A DNA stretch of 64,000 nucleotides from Polytrichum commune. Lineage: Eukaryota; Streptophyta; Polytrichopsida; Polytrichales; Polytrichaceae. A model generated the notes under the pieces. The model saw nothing but the letters and a program-made list of their open reading frames with translations. It was not told where the DNA came from and did not search any database. Position numbers and translations under genes: made by a program. This document shows, piece after piece, positions 9,963 through 20,540 of this stretch. The stretch is taken from assembly GCA_950295325.1 (NCBI GenBank), contig OX485803.1, positions 75,967,554 through 76,031,553 on the forward strand, written 5' to 3'. How positions within the stretch are numbered: the stretch's first letter is position 1; every line of letters begins with the position of its first letter.

Positions 9963-11473
9963 GGGCAGCTTCGGCGCTCTCTTGCCGAATAATTATTAAA
10001 AGTAAAAAAACAGTGTCCGGCGGCAAAAAAAAAATTACTAAAAATTTCGGCATTCTAAATAGTTTAATAATGCAATTTCGGCATACATCCAAGAAGTTAT
10101 TATCTAACAGTAAACAAGGATGTTCATTCACGATTTCACAATTTGTGTGAAGAGTTTTACAAAAGATATAAATCTTTCACAATTTTGTGAAGAGTTGAGA
10201 ATGCTCTGTGCTTTATACAAGTAGAGTGGAGTTGTGTTCAACAATGCATATGGGATATGTAAAGTTTGAGGTGAAGCACCTAGTTAGACTTCATTTTTAT
10301 AACACACATAACTTTTGCATAGAGTCTTCAAATGACATAAAATTTGTTGGAGGTGAAAGATTACTTGATTTCTAAACTTTTCTTAGAGCAACAAAATTCC
10401 AAAAAGTTGATCTTCTATGCACAAATGAGCTCCGAAAAACTGTTATGAACGCATTTTAATTTTTTGATCTTTACACAGCTGCAATGTTTTGTCCATATCT
10501 TTTGCATAAAGACTTATTTTGACACAAAACTTGTTGGAGGTGGAAGATTACTTGATTTCTAAACTTTTCTTAGAGCAACAAAATTCCAAAAATGTTGATC
10601 TTCTATGCACAAATGAGCTCCGAAAAACTGTTATGAACACATTTTAATTTTTTGATCTTTACACGGCTGCAATGTTTTCTCCATATCTTTTGCATAAAGA
10701 CTTATTTTGACACAAAACTTGTTGGGGGTGGAAGATTACTTGATTTCTCAACTTTTGTTAGTTGGACAAAATTCTATAAAACTTCATCTTCTATGCACAA
10801 ATGAGCTCCGAAAAACTGTTATGAACGCATTTTAATTTTTTGATCTTTACACGGCTGCAATGTTTTGTCCATATCTTTCGCATAAAGACTTATTTTGACA
10901 CAAAACTTGTTGGAGGTGGAAGATTACTTGATTTCTAAACTTTTCTTAGAGCAATAAATTTCCAAGAAAGTTGATCTTCTATGCACAAATGAGCTCCGAA
11001 AAACTGTTATGAACGCATTTTAATTTTTTGATCTTTACACAGCTGCAATGTTTTGTCCATATCTTTTGCATAAAGACTTATTTTGACACAAAACTTGTTG
11101 GGGGTGGAAGATTACTTGATTTCTCAACTTTTGTTAGTTGGACAAAATTCTATAAAACTTCATCTTCTATGCTCAATTGGACTCCAAAAAATTGTGTACA
11201 ACACATTTGAAAAGCCTCACTTAGAGTCTTGCTACTTCTTAACCCATATTCTTTGTGGACTAATGTAAGTGAGCTTGATTACAAAAGGAGCACCTTCTCT
11301 CCTTCAGAGTTCATATATGCTTCCAGTGTAAGTAAAATTCTAGTGAGAAGTAAAAATTTCTTGCTTTTCGGCAATTTTGAAAATTAATTAATTTTATATT
11401 CGGCAAAAAATGTCAATAATTTTCCAAAATTTTCGGCGTCTATTTTTAGAATTATTTTGTGCCGAAGCTGCCC
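9963..11473. mobile_element. 1.5-kb non-autonomous TIR element carrying a satellite array
   Basis: The ends are inverted repeats of TTAAGGGCAGCTTCGGC: 9959-9975 against the reverse complement at 11461-11477, a perfect 17-bp match. TTAA occurs at both outer edges and could be a target duplication. The inverted similarity continues weakly outward (CCTTGA...CCGTA), so TTAA may instead lie inside a longer TIR. Several TTCGGCA-type motifs cluster within ~120 bp of each end (near 9982, 10047, 10076; 11366, 11399, 11433), as expected of subterminal transposase-binding sites. The interior contains no transposase and is dominated by the 188-bp array. The superfamily is not assigned; TTAA with GGG ends would fit piggyBac-like or Harbinger-like elements. 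Confidence 0.8.
10312..11250 (+). repeat. 188-bp satellite-like array, five units, alternating subtypes
   Basis: The landmark TTGTTGG falls at 10344, 10531, 10719, 10908 and 11095, a period of 187-189 bp. Units 1, 2 and 4 share AACTTTTCTTAGAGCAA; units 3 and 5 share AACTTTTGTTAGTTGGAC and a GGGGGTGG start. The order A-A-B-A-B implies duplication of an A-B dimer of about 376 bp. The array lies wholly inside the TIR element. The edge units are more diverged than the inner ones. Confidence 0.93.
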
Positions 11474-11477
11474 TTAA

Positions 11478-13589
11478 CCTACGGTGGTCAAGGACTCGTG
11501 TTAAGCATGTAAGTTGATTGTCAAAAAGTTTGAAACTCTCATAGTTCGTAGAAATATTTTTCTCACCATATTTTGATTCCATAGTTATCGCAAGAGAATT
11601 TCAAATAGTCTAGTGAGATTAAGTTGGGATGAATCAACCCATGAAGCATAAAATTTTGAACATGGGCTAGTTGAATATTACAAGTCTAGCCACAAATCAA
11701 GGCTTTGGACCCAGTAGGGGGTCCCGGATCGATGACCTAGTTGTCCCAAACCCGGGTAGCTGCCTCTGTACACGTGGGCTAGGTGTCATACACCCTACGC
11801 TGCACATAACGGTTTTGAGATAGTTATTGTTGGATGAACGCAACCTGGTTCAACTTCATCCCGTTGTTGTTTTTTGTGCAACTGAACTCATGGTTCTGAG
11901 CTCGGATGAACTAAATTCGATGCAAGCAATGTAGCAAGCAACAACACAATAGTTTGCTAAAAAAAAATTGAGCTCAATTTCTCCCACACCAAGTGGCCAC
12001 AGTGCTTCACTTTTGATGTGCCCACACCCCTAATCGTTGGTGCACATCTGCCCATAAGGGTCAGAGTTCCTCAATGGATGAGATTTTGTGACATTGTGAC
12101 TCTTGGTGAGAGCACAACCTTTTGTTGTGCATGCCACTAATTTTGCTTTGCAAGTCCTTCTCATATTGATTGTGGCCATTGTGTAAGTCCAATGATTGTT
12201 AGGAGGGTTACAAATGTTCTTGCTATGCTTACTACTCTCATATTGAGCCACAAGTGCATCAAATTCGACGCACCAAATTGGGTGAAAACCAATTGAGAAT
12301 TATTTTCACATTCTCTTGTTTTGTTCAATGGTGTGCATGCTTCATGACCACTTTCATTACATATTTTGAGATCTTTGCTCCTTAGGTAACTCCAAGATAA
12401 TTGGCAAGCACAACATTGAATCATACATATCATAATGTTGGCGCCCCTCTAGCAAACCCTTTCATGCTAAAATGAAAGCTAACATTGGGCCCTGCCTATA
12501 GAGTTTTCCCCTTTCACATGCCTATATCAAAAGGAAATTTAGCACAACCAAAATTATAATTGTGCTCGCCGATATGCTATGATGTTTGTATAGTTGTGGT
12601 TTTCTGCCACAACCCTTTAGCCTTCCTCCTCATAAATGCGGTTTTCTTCAATCCCAATTTCAAGTTTCAGTAGACATGCATCACATGTTTTGGCAAGGGC
12701 AATGTGCATGTTGCCACAAATCTTCCTTGTTGTTGCCTGCACCTGCAACTCAATGTCTAAGTCCATTGTAGTTCAATGCCTAAAGCTTATTGCCCTCTCA
12801 ACAACACCCACATGTTGTGGGTTCATGCATGCATCCAGAGCTTGCCTACACAACTACATGTTTGGCAACCTAGTTGTAGACAATCACCCAAAACCTTTGT
12901 CCACCGAATTACTACCTACAATTAGCTAAAGCCTATTGCCACAAACCTATTGCCTTCTCAATATTTGCATGGGATGATACATGTAACCCTAGCATGTCCC
13001 ATGTTGATGTCTAGTAGCCAACAAAAATTGAAAAATCGGCAATAATATGAGTCACCTATCGCCTCAACTCTCCCCATGAGAAAAATAATCTCAAGCAACA
13101 AATATGAGAGACATTTAACACTTGATTACCCCATCCACTCATTATGCACATCATGTCACATCATGTCACACCAAACATGAACCATATGTAAACATTAGTT
13201 TAACATAACCCACCGCCAAATGCTCAATACACATTAACCAATATTAGTTTAGGCACATCACATCAATCATGAAGGCATTGGGTACAATTGAGCACTAAGA
13301 TAATATTGAGAGGAAACACATCCAATGCATATTTTTTGTGGGAATTTTAACATCTAGAAGGGCCGTGGATAAAGGGCATATGGTGCCCACCATTCATTGA
13401 AAGTCGGGCCCTTGGAAATTTCCTCGCCTTCCAAATCCACCATCTCTTGATTGTGATGTGCGCGCACCATCTCCACATCAAAATGTGTCTCTTTTGCCCA
13501 AACTAGAATCTCTCAACATTCCTCTTCAAGCCACACCTCTCACAAATGCAATGGAAGTCATCAACAACAACCGCACTCTCACATTGCTT
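11478..13589. other. Non-coding, no gene seen
   Basis: About 2.1 kb with only short unsupported frames (for example 12030-12433 minus, 12586-12929 plus). An AATTG-AGCTC-rich patch lies near 11960. No repeat family with another copy in the window was recognised. Confidence 0.4.
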
Positions 13590-14131
13590 GTTTCAAGCTT
13601 CACATTGTGGTGGCAACAATGTCTATGGAGCAAGAGAATTTCATCATGGATGTTAGGAAAAGGAGAATGATGCTTGAAAGAGAAGGAGAAAGATTGTTTT
13701 TGCACAATTACATGGAATCAATGACAAATGATTAGGAGGGCCTCAAACACCCACACAACTAGCAAGTCATGGATTTAATTGATCGGCATGTAGGAGTGTT
13801 GGATGATCATTGGTATATCTATTAAGCTAAGATTCACATGTTGGTTTGATGAGTTCCGTTTTGAGAGATACACAATAGACCAATTTTATTCTGTCATGTG
13901 CATGAGAAGACGTACCTTCCATTGTTTGTGCAAAAACTCGACATCATACATCCAAGGGCAACCATCAAGATGGAAGAATTCTATATGTGTGTGATATTGT
14001 ACAAATTGATTCATGGCATTATTATACCTCTTGTGGCAAACAAGGTGGCGGTTGGGAGGTCAACAGTGCATGACATATTATGCCCAAACGTGCTTGGCAA
14101 TTTGCAACAACCTTGGACCACCGGACAATGA
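13590..14131 (+). pseudogene. PIF/Harbinger-type transposase, N-terminal relic
   Basis: Two plus-strand frames (13803-13994 and 13898-14131) overlap with a frameshift. Read together they show the N-terminal helix-turn-helix part of plant Harbinger transposases: an entry like FYSVMCMRRRTF, then KMEEFYMCVILYKLIHG and KVAVGRSTVHDIL, the last matching the usual GRSTV helix. Frames just upstream (13590-13740) contain an acidic/basic helix, REGERLFLHNYMES, before a stop. The catalytic DDE half is not recognisable after 14131. Harbinger elements usually encode this protein together with a Myb/SANT-like partner, which is present as a relic on the other strand nearby. Confidence 0.6.
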
Positions 14132-14299
14132 GTTGTGCACAATATACTAAAAACACCAAAAACAAATTAAAACGGGTTGTTGGCACATGAAACTAACCTT
14201 GTCAAGGCATGTATTGAGTTGGCCATCATTAACAATGCATTTTTCATATTGTCCATGTTAACCGTTTTTTTACCTCAAGCGTATACAACATCTTGTCCA

Positions 14300-14960
14300 T
14301 GTCAGAGACAGTTGCATCCTTGAATGTTATTCAAGCCTCATGTGCCCCATCCAAAGCAAGAAAATCCTTCTTTTAAGATCTCTTATCACGTTCTTGAGCA
14401 TCAATGCACTGAAAATTATCATTGTTAAAATCCTTTACAAAATCAACCAAGTTCTTGGTTTCCACCGACTTCCACTTGCGGCCTGTCAACCCCAACTCAT
14501 CGTTGCCTAGAGTGCCATCCACTAGAGAGGCACTTGTATTGCCATCTGATATAGGTGGGGATGGCATCGATAAGTGACCTTGTGGAAGCGCAATCGAGAG
14601 ATGAGTAGGTGTTGCTCCTCTACCAAATTGTCATAGCACCGCATCAGACCTTCTATATGAATCAACAACATCCACACCACAACCAAAATTCTTCATTGCC
14701 CAACAAACTCCTCCATCACATCGTATAATAGGCTCATTGAACTCAATTGCATCTTCCTAAACCTTGGAAGAACATTATTTTCCACTTTGCTCATTGCCGA
14801 CGAATTTCCTCCCTTGGTACCTTCAAGATATTCCTTCAATTTGTTAAAAAAAAATTCATTAAGTCATCTCACTTGTTTGTCACTCAATCAACATCTCTCA
14901 CCTTGAAATCCACAGTATGGACTTGTGAAACCACATGAAGGTAGGATGCAACAAGTATAG
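14300..14960 (-). pseudogene. Myb/SANT-like partner protein of a Harbinger element, relic
   Basis: Minus-strand frames broken by frameshifts read DDLMNFF, LKEYLEGTKGGNSS and then LLYDVMEEFVG. This order is typical of the trihelix Myb/SANT-like proteins of seed-free plants and of Harbinger ORF2 products. A cleaner 64-codon stretch at 14373-14567 continues with TGRKWKSVETKNLVDFV. It converges on the transposase relic at 13.6-14.1 kb, as expected for the two-gene Harbinger layout. The DNA-binding Trp pattern is too decayed to list. Assignment is inference from short motifs. Confidence 0.45.
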
Positions 14961-17021
14961 GCCACTAAACTAAACTAGTGTTTGACTCATCTTTTAGCTT
15001 GGAGTTGATGTCGGTGCAGGTTGCAACTCGCCTATGACCAACAACCTTAACCTTGACCAACTACACTTGCCCATTTGCCAAGGTCATGCCTCTTGCACTC
15101 GACCACGCCACGCACTTGTTGACGATCACTAGCCTTGCAACCTACACATGGAAACAAACAAGAAGAGTGAGAGCCAAAAAACCAAGAGTTTCATTATTAT
15201 CGTATACTTGAAGATGCTCGACGCAAGGTGGAGTGTGAGTGGAACTCAATCTCTATGGACGAACTCTATCCAACTCCAACACAAATTTATTGCCATATCC
15301 ACCCATCAAGTCCTTAAAGTACCTCGGAGGCAACGTTTATACAAATAGGCGTTCAATGTTGTTTCTAGCTAGGGACGGGTATGGGGCGTTCGTCAACAAC
15401 TAACAATTGACCATTCCAGGCCAACATGTGTGGCCTTTGGGTGGCCATTATACCATGGGCCAATACCTATTTTTGGGCCCTGGCCTTGATGTGTAGCTAG
15501 GCCCTAAGTCACCTTGTTCATCATGTTGGTGTTTGTGGTGATAACTCCAATAAGTTTCTTATTGGAAATATAGTCAAGCATTTCTTGAAGTTGATTTTTT
15601 TAATGGACCAATCCAACCAGGTGAAAGATTAGAGGATAAAAACAAAAAATATAAACTATAGATTGCATTATATCCACTGTAACAATGAGTTACAATGTAC
15701 AAATGTTGTATACAATCTAGATGGAATGATGCAGAGTAATTGTCCAAATTTGTCATTGAATGTAGAATATAGGTTGACAACATACTACTGCTCAACTCAT
15801 TTTCCATTTAGGTTATACTTGCTTCATGTTGTTGCAATTGTATGTTGTGTCTCTCTCAAGTGATGCACTTGTATGGTTTTGCAATTGTATGTATACAACA
15901 TGTCTTTTTGTTGCCATGTTTTTTTGCATCACTTTTGCAATTCATATACTTTTTGTATTAACTTTTGATTTTTGTTATGAGGAATATAGACTACCAAAAA
16001 AATGCAATAACATTGCAAATATAAATAATGGTAGGGTGGAATAAAATCGTAATTTTAAGATAATTAAGTAGGTTTTGGGAATTTGTGCATTGGAGATAAA
16101 TAGCCCTCACACAAATATTCCTCAGTCGCACGTGATGCACAAAAATCCATAGAGTGATCTACCAGAGCATTTGAATGATGCTAATGCACTTGTTCATATG
16201 GAAAAGTTGGAAAGAAGGTAATCCACCACAAACTTCAAGGTCTTATATTCAATGATGCGGTTAGGAGAGTTATTATTGTGCTTAATTTGATAATCACTTA
16301 CATGATGCTTGACATGTGAAGCAGTTGCAGCTAGAGCGTATTGCGAACAAAAAGATTATTGAGTAAAATCATTATAGGGCAAAAGAGAAAGAAAGGCGTG
16401 TGTTATATACATGCTCATTAGTCATGTTTTAAAATAACTTGATGAATTCCATGTAATTAAAGTATTGTTTCAAAGTAAGTAAATTGTTCATAGATAGAGA
16501 TTACATAGCTTTGGGTTGAAACTCTTTAGGTGTTATGAGCACATATAGATTTATGATACAATAAGATTTGGATATTGATAATGATTATTCATGAATGATA
16601 TAGATATAAACATCAGTTTGACTAAAAATATATTATATTAAGACATTTATAAGTAATATAATTTCTAATGTATGCATAATTATGATTTGTGCTTATGTGT
16701 CAAATTTCATTTAATCATGATTTGATGTGCATTTCTTATAGATCATGAACATATAAATTAGCTCAAATCATAAGTCCACGCACGTAAAACTTTTATATAT
16801 GTCTTTGGTAAAATCTTACTCTCAACATTGACATGGGAACTTCAATTATCAAAGACATTTGCGACTCCAAAACAATTCTATTGCACTCAACCAGTGAAAT
16901 TTTTTCACCATTTACATACCAAATTTTAGTTTTTAATTGAAGTAAGATAGATCCTTCAGTGATTCTAGCTCTATTTTCCCCAAAAAAATGTACAAGGAAT
17001 GACAAATAATGTTGGGTTAAC
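14961..17021. other. Non-coding, no gene seen
   Basis: Several short frames (15148-15348, 15826-16044 plus; 15574-15807, 16793-17023 minus) lack domain, context or homologue. 16.0-17.0 kb is very AT-rich. No repeats with a second copy were recognised. Confidence 0.4.
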
Positions 17022-17112
17022 ATTTAGTGTTGGTGACACTATACCGCGGCTTACAATCAGTATTTATCAAGGCAATTAGAATTGGTGACACTAAATATCA
17101 TATTTAGTGGAG
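17022..17112 (-). mobile_element. Fragment of a CACTA-like TIR repeat (family 2)
   Basis: The reverse complement starts CCACTAAATATGATATTT and continues with two TAGTGTCACCAA motifs. It corresponds to the first ~90 bp of the copies at 18077-18474 and 19775-20168. Only this end is present. Confidence 0.65.
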
Positions 17113-18076
17113 CTAACAAGCAAGTACGGTTGGGCCCTAAGGTAGTTGCACCTATTTCCAACAATTCGGCGAGTTTGGGTATTCATAGTGAACCAATTTA
17201 TATGTTGATTATCTCGTTGGAGCAGCCTTTCAAAGTGGATTCATAATTCATATATCTCAAATTCTTACATAATTAAATATTAAGTCGCAATGTTCTAAAA
17301 CTCATTCTCGTCATATAATGGCAATTGTTTGTGCTACCCATCTTGGTCACGCCCCACCTTTTGCAATGGATAAAGTGCCTCGTGAATAACCTATTATGAA
17401 CCTGCCTAGCAACTCATGATTGTGAGAACATGGGACCACATTTACATGCCACACTTGCTTGTATAAATTATTAAGTAAAGCATAAAGTTGACAAATTCTC
17501 CTTCGCATGTTGTTCACATTTACCTCCAATATTGGACTTCCTTAAAAAATATGTTGTACATATTTGCAGATAGAAAACTCTATAGGGGTGCCACTTCATT
17601 CAAAAAATGACATGACATAAGGTAGGTGCACCTATTTTAGTTTGCAACCTATGGCTGACACCTAAAATCAAGGGTATGCATGGACACAAAGGAGATGTTA
17701 ATTGGTTATTGGGCAAGATGGTTAGCTCAAATGGCATGCCCCCATCTGACCACAATGGGTCTAGGAAATTTTTGCTTTAAAATCCAGCAAGACATTCACA
17801 TATATATTCAAACATATTGAGTTGCATGGGGGTTGCATGACATTTGAATCCGCTTCGAATCCCTAATTTAACAATATGATTTTCATCTGAATAGAATTAC
17901 TCACAAAGTGTGCACAATTGGATCTCTCTCTCTCTCTCTCTCATGTCTTCCCTTGCCCTCATATACATTGTGTTCATTGGAGCTCTAGTAAGTTCAAAGA
18001 ATAAGATTTTGTGTTCAAATAAAAAAGTAGAGACATACAAGAAGATTAAAACAACCATGGAATGTAAATTATATGC
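17113..18076. other. Spacer with (TC)10 microsatellite
   Basis: No gene is visible. A pure TC repeat occupies 17923-17942. Confidence 0.55.
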
Positions 18077-18474
18077 AACTACCACACTAAATATTGTAAT
18101 TAGTGTCACCAATTTTATTTTTCTTGCTCATTACTAATTGTAAACCGCATGTGTAGTATCACCAACACTTTTTAATGTAAAGCTAACATTATTCATCATT
18201 CCTTGTGAATAATTTTTGGTTCTATTGATTTACAGTGTTGCAAGTATTGTCACTTAATAAGTGATTGTTCATCCAAATTTTCAATCATTCATGACAATTA
18301 TTCATTACAATAATGTTAGGATGCAAAATATACCACCTTTGTAAGTATTTGGTTACCGGAATGTAAGTTGGGATGACAATACTTGTAAACTCATTCCTAA
18401 GAACAATGTTATCAGGAAAATTACCACAGTTGACATAACGTACCATATGACACTTAATACAATATTGAGTGTAG
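18077..18474 (+). mobile_element. CACTA-like MITE, family 2, copy 1
   Basis: About 400 bp that align throughout with 19775-20168. The left end reads ACCACACTAAATATTG; the right end reads AATATTGAGTGTAG, its degenerate inverse. Shared internal landmarks include TAGTGTCACCAA, a TTGCTCA-ACTA block and AAAATTACCACAGT. No target duplication is clear. CACTA-like is a label from the end sequence only. Confidence 0.7.
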
Positions 18475-18556
18475 AACTAATCAAGTCAACATAACAACAT
18501 GATGTATATTTACTCTCAAAGGCCATGAGCAATGGACATCTACTTAAAGTAGTAGG

Positions 18557-19425
18557 TACACCAAATTGTCCTATAACTATGGGCCACAATAATTTTCTAT
18601 AGCCCATGCTAATTCTCGTAATGAGAATTAATGTGGGTCACATTAATTTTCAACTCATGCTAGATTTGTAGTAAAAAATTAGCTTGGGTTACATTAGTTT
18701 TTTTCTTCTAGAACATTAATGTAGGCGATTAATTTGTTTTGCACTACTTTTTCCTATGAAAACATATTTATTTTGTTGGTCAGAAGTCTTCATGAAGACT
18801 TGGGGAAGACTTGGGGTCTTGGACCCACAATTATTTCACCTTGACTGGAAAATCAGTGTGGCCCATGTTAATTATTTCCATGCTAATTTTTCACCCACAC
18901 TATTAGGACTAGTTAGGGCCACTTCACACACACGAGCCAAGAGCCATGACCGTGAAATTGCGAGGGCCCAAAAGAAAGTGTCCAAAGGTTGTCCCAAGGC
19001 ACCTCCAAAATCATGTAGTGTGGTCACAAACTCTCAAGTGTAGTGTGAAGTCATATGTGACCGGGCCTTCAACCAAATGCTATTTTAATGAAAGTCTATT
19101 CATGCGGGTCCTCACACATGATAAAATAGAATAAACCAATGGTTGTGCGTATTCGGAGTGCCATGGTCTTCCAATGGTTTTGTGTTAAGCCTACCTCCAA
19201 GAAGTGGTTTTTGAAAATAGTCCAAGTGACCATGAAATGTGATCCATTCGATGCCATGTGAGAATCCATGTAGACTTTACATCCATCTTGCATTCACATA
19301 CTCCGTTGGCCCCTCAAGCGTAACGTGAAGTGAACTTGGACCGGCTCCGCCTTTTCCACCAATGAGAGTGCTTCAAGTGCAATGGTCACGGGTTCTCAGT
19401 CTCGTATGTGAAGTGGCCCTTGGTG
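18557..19425 (+). mobile_element. TIR repeat (family 1), copy 1, split by a nested MITE
   Basis: The left end TACACCAAATTGTCCTAT matches the family end TACACTAAATAGTCCTA. The right end begins with the inverse at about 18890 and is interrupted after CTAGTTA by the Harbinger-type MITE at 18916-19419. It resumes with GTGTA just beyond that element's right target site. Removing the insert restores the expected inverse end. Related copies lie at 54122-54484 and 55745-56051; all share a CTTCATGAAGACTTGGGG-like or GGGAGTCTTG block in the middle. Confidence 0.75.
18916..19419 (+). mobile_element. Harbinger/Tourist-like MITE, copy A
   Basis: The 504-bp element begins GGGCCACTTCACACAC and ends with the inverse GTATGTGAAGTGGCCC. 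The flanking triplets are TTA and TTG, a 3-bp target duplication with one change. A second copy in the opposite orientation lies at 56471-56962. The 3-bp TWA-type site and GGG ends fit PIF/Harbinger elements, whose transposase relics occur elsewhere in the window. It is inserted in the right end of a family-1 repeat. Confidence 0.85.
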
Positions 19426-19774
19426 TAGTTAAACCCAACCTCAAATCAACCTTCAAGTCTCTTCCTCAACTTCCCTGCCTGCTACAAAGCTCCTGATCCT
19501 AATTTCTTCTTCTCCTACCATTGACTGTTCAAATTTAATTTAATTTAATTTATTAAGATTTCGACACCCACTAAACCCCCGGCCCAAGCCCCAACTAACA
19601 ACCTTACATGAATCAAGGAGCACATATATATTGGAGCCTCCACTCACAACTTGCTTATGTTACGGTGTGGCCCTATGCGATAAGCATTAACCAAGTCATG
19701 CTCCCTATGTCTCCGCTTGGTTTTTATGTACTCTTAGGATCCATGTAGCAATTGACTTTTGTCCAATATACCTT

Positions 19775-20168
19775 CACTACACTTAAGGTATTGTATTTAG
19801 TTGTCACCAATTCTACTCGTCTTGCTCACTACTACTCATTGCAAACCACCCATGTAGTGTCACCAACACTAAATGTGGATCCAATGCTAAATTTATCATT
19901 CCTTGTTGAAAATGTTGGGCATTACAATTTTACAGTTTTGCAATTGTTGTCACTTACTAAGTGCTTTTCCATGCATTGCATTCATGACAAATTTTGTTAC
20001 AAGAATGTTTTGGATGCAGAATATACCAAAGTCTGTTTCAATAATTGGCATTTGGATGAACTAAAAGTAAGTCGGGATGGCGGTACTTGTAAAATTATTC
20101 ATAACTGTCATTAGAAAAATTACCACAGTAAATACCATATGAATATTGATATAATATTTAGTGTAGTG
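19775..20168 (+). mobile_element. CACTA-like MITE, family 2, copy 2
   Basis: The 394-bp element starts CACTACACTTAAGG and ends AATATTTAGTGTAGTG, an imperfect inverse. It aligns with 18077-18474 across its length. Flanks (CTT, GGA) show no clear duplication. A 120-codon plus-strand frame (19752-20114) runs through it, but the frame is not shared with the other copy, so it is not coding. Confidence 0.75.
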
Positions 20169-20358
20169 GGAACTTTGAGAACCCTATAACCTATTTTTTC
20201 TAATTTCTTCTCTAGAACTTAGTATCACGTAGCCCCCCTCGGAATTGGGCGTGTCTACATTAACTAATACCCCCTTCCCACTTGACTTTAGCTAAGCCTA
20301 AAAGTTGGTTCTAAAAACATGGCCTTCACACCATCGACATTACATAGTCCCGAGCCTA

Positions 20359-20457
20359 GTCGAGGAGGAGGGCCTATAGGCCTTTCCCGAAATGCCACCC
20401 TCTGAGGCGGCCACGTCGCCCCAGAGGGTTAGGGTTAGGGTTAGCCTCCTCCTCGAC
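20359..20457. other. GC-rich nested hairpin with (TTAGGG)n
   Basis: The outer arms are a perfect 13-bp inverted repeat (20359-20371, 20445-20457; GTCGAGGAGGAGG and its complement). Inside lie the 12-bp palindrome GGCCTATAGGCC (20371-20382), a second hairpin at 20397-20429 (ACCCTCTG, mismatch, GGCG, 7-base loop, CGCC, CAGAGGGT) and three GGGTTA units from 20426. Two to three imperfect copies of GAGACAACGTGG follow at 20470-20540. It stands out from AT-rich flanks. No function is assigned. Confidence 0.8.
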
Positions 20458-20540
20458 GAAGTTTTCAAGGAGACAACGTGGTCGTAGACGGTAGTTTTCG
20501 AGGAGACAACGTGGTTTCAAGACAACGTGGGCGTAGACAG

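Noticed and set aside
19752-20114. 120-codon plus-strand frame
   Set aside because: Runs through a MITE, and the frame is not kept in the related copy at 18.1-18.5 kb.
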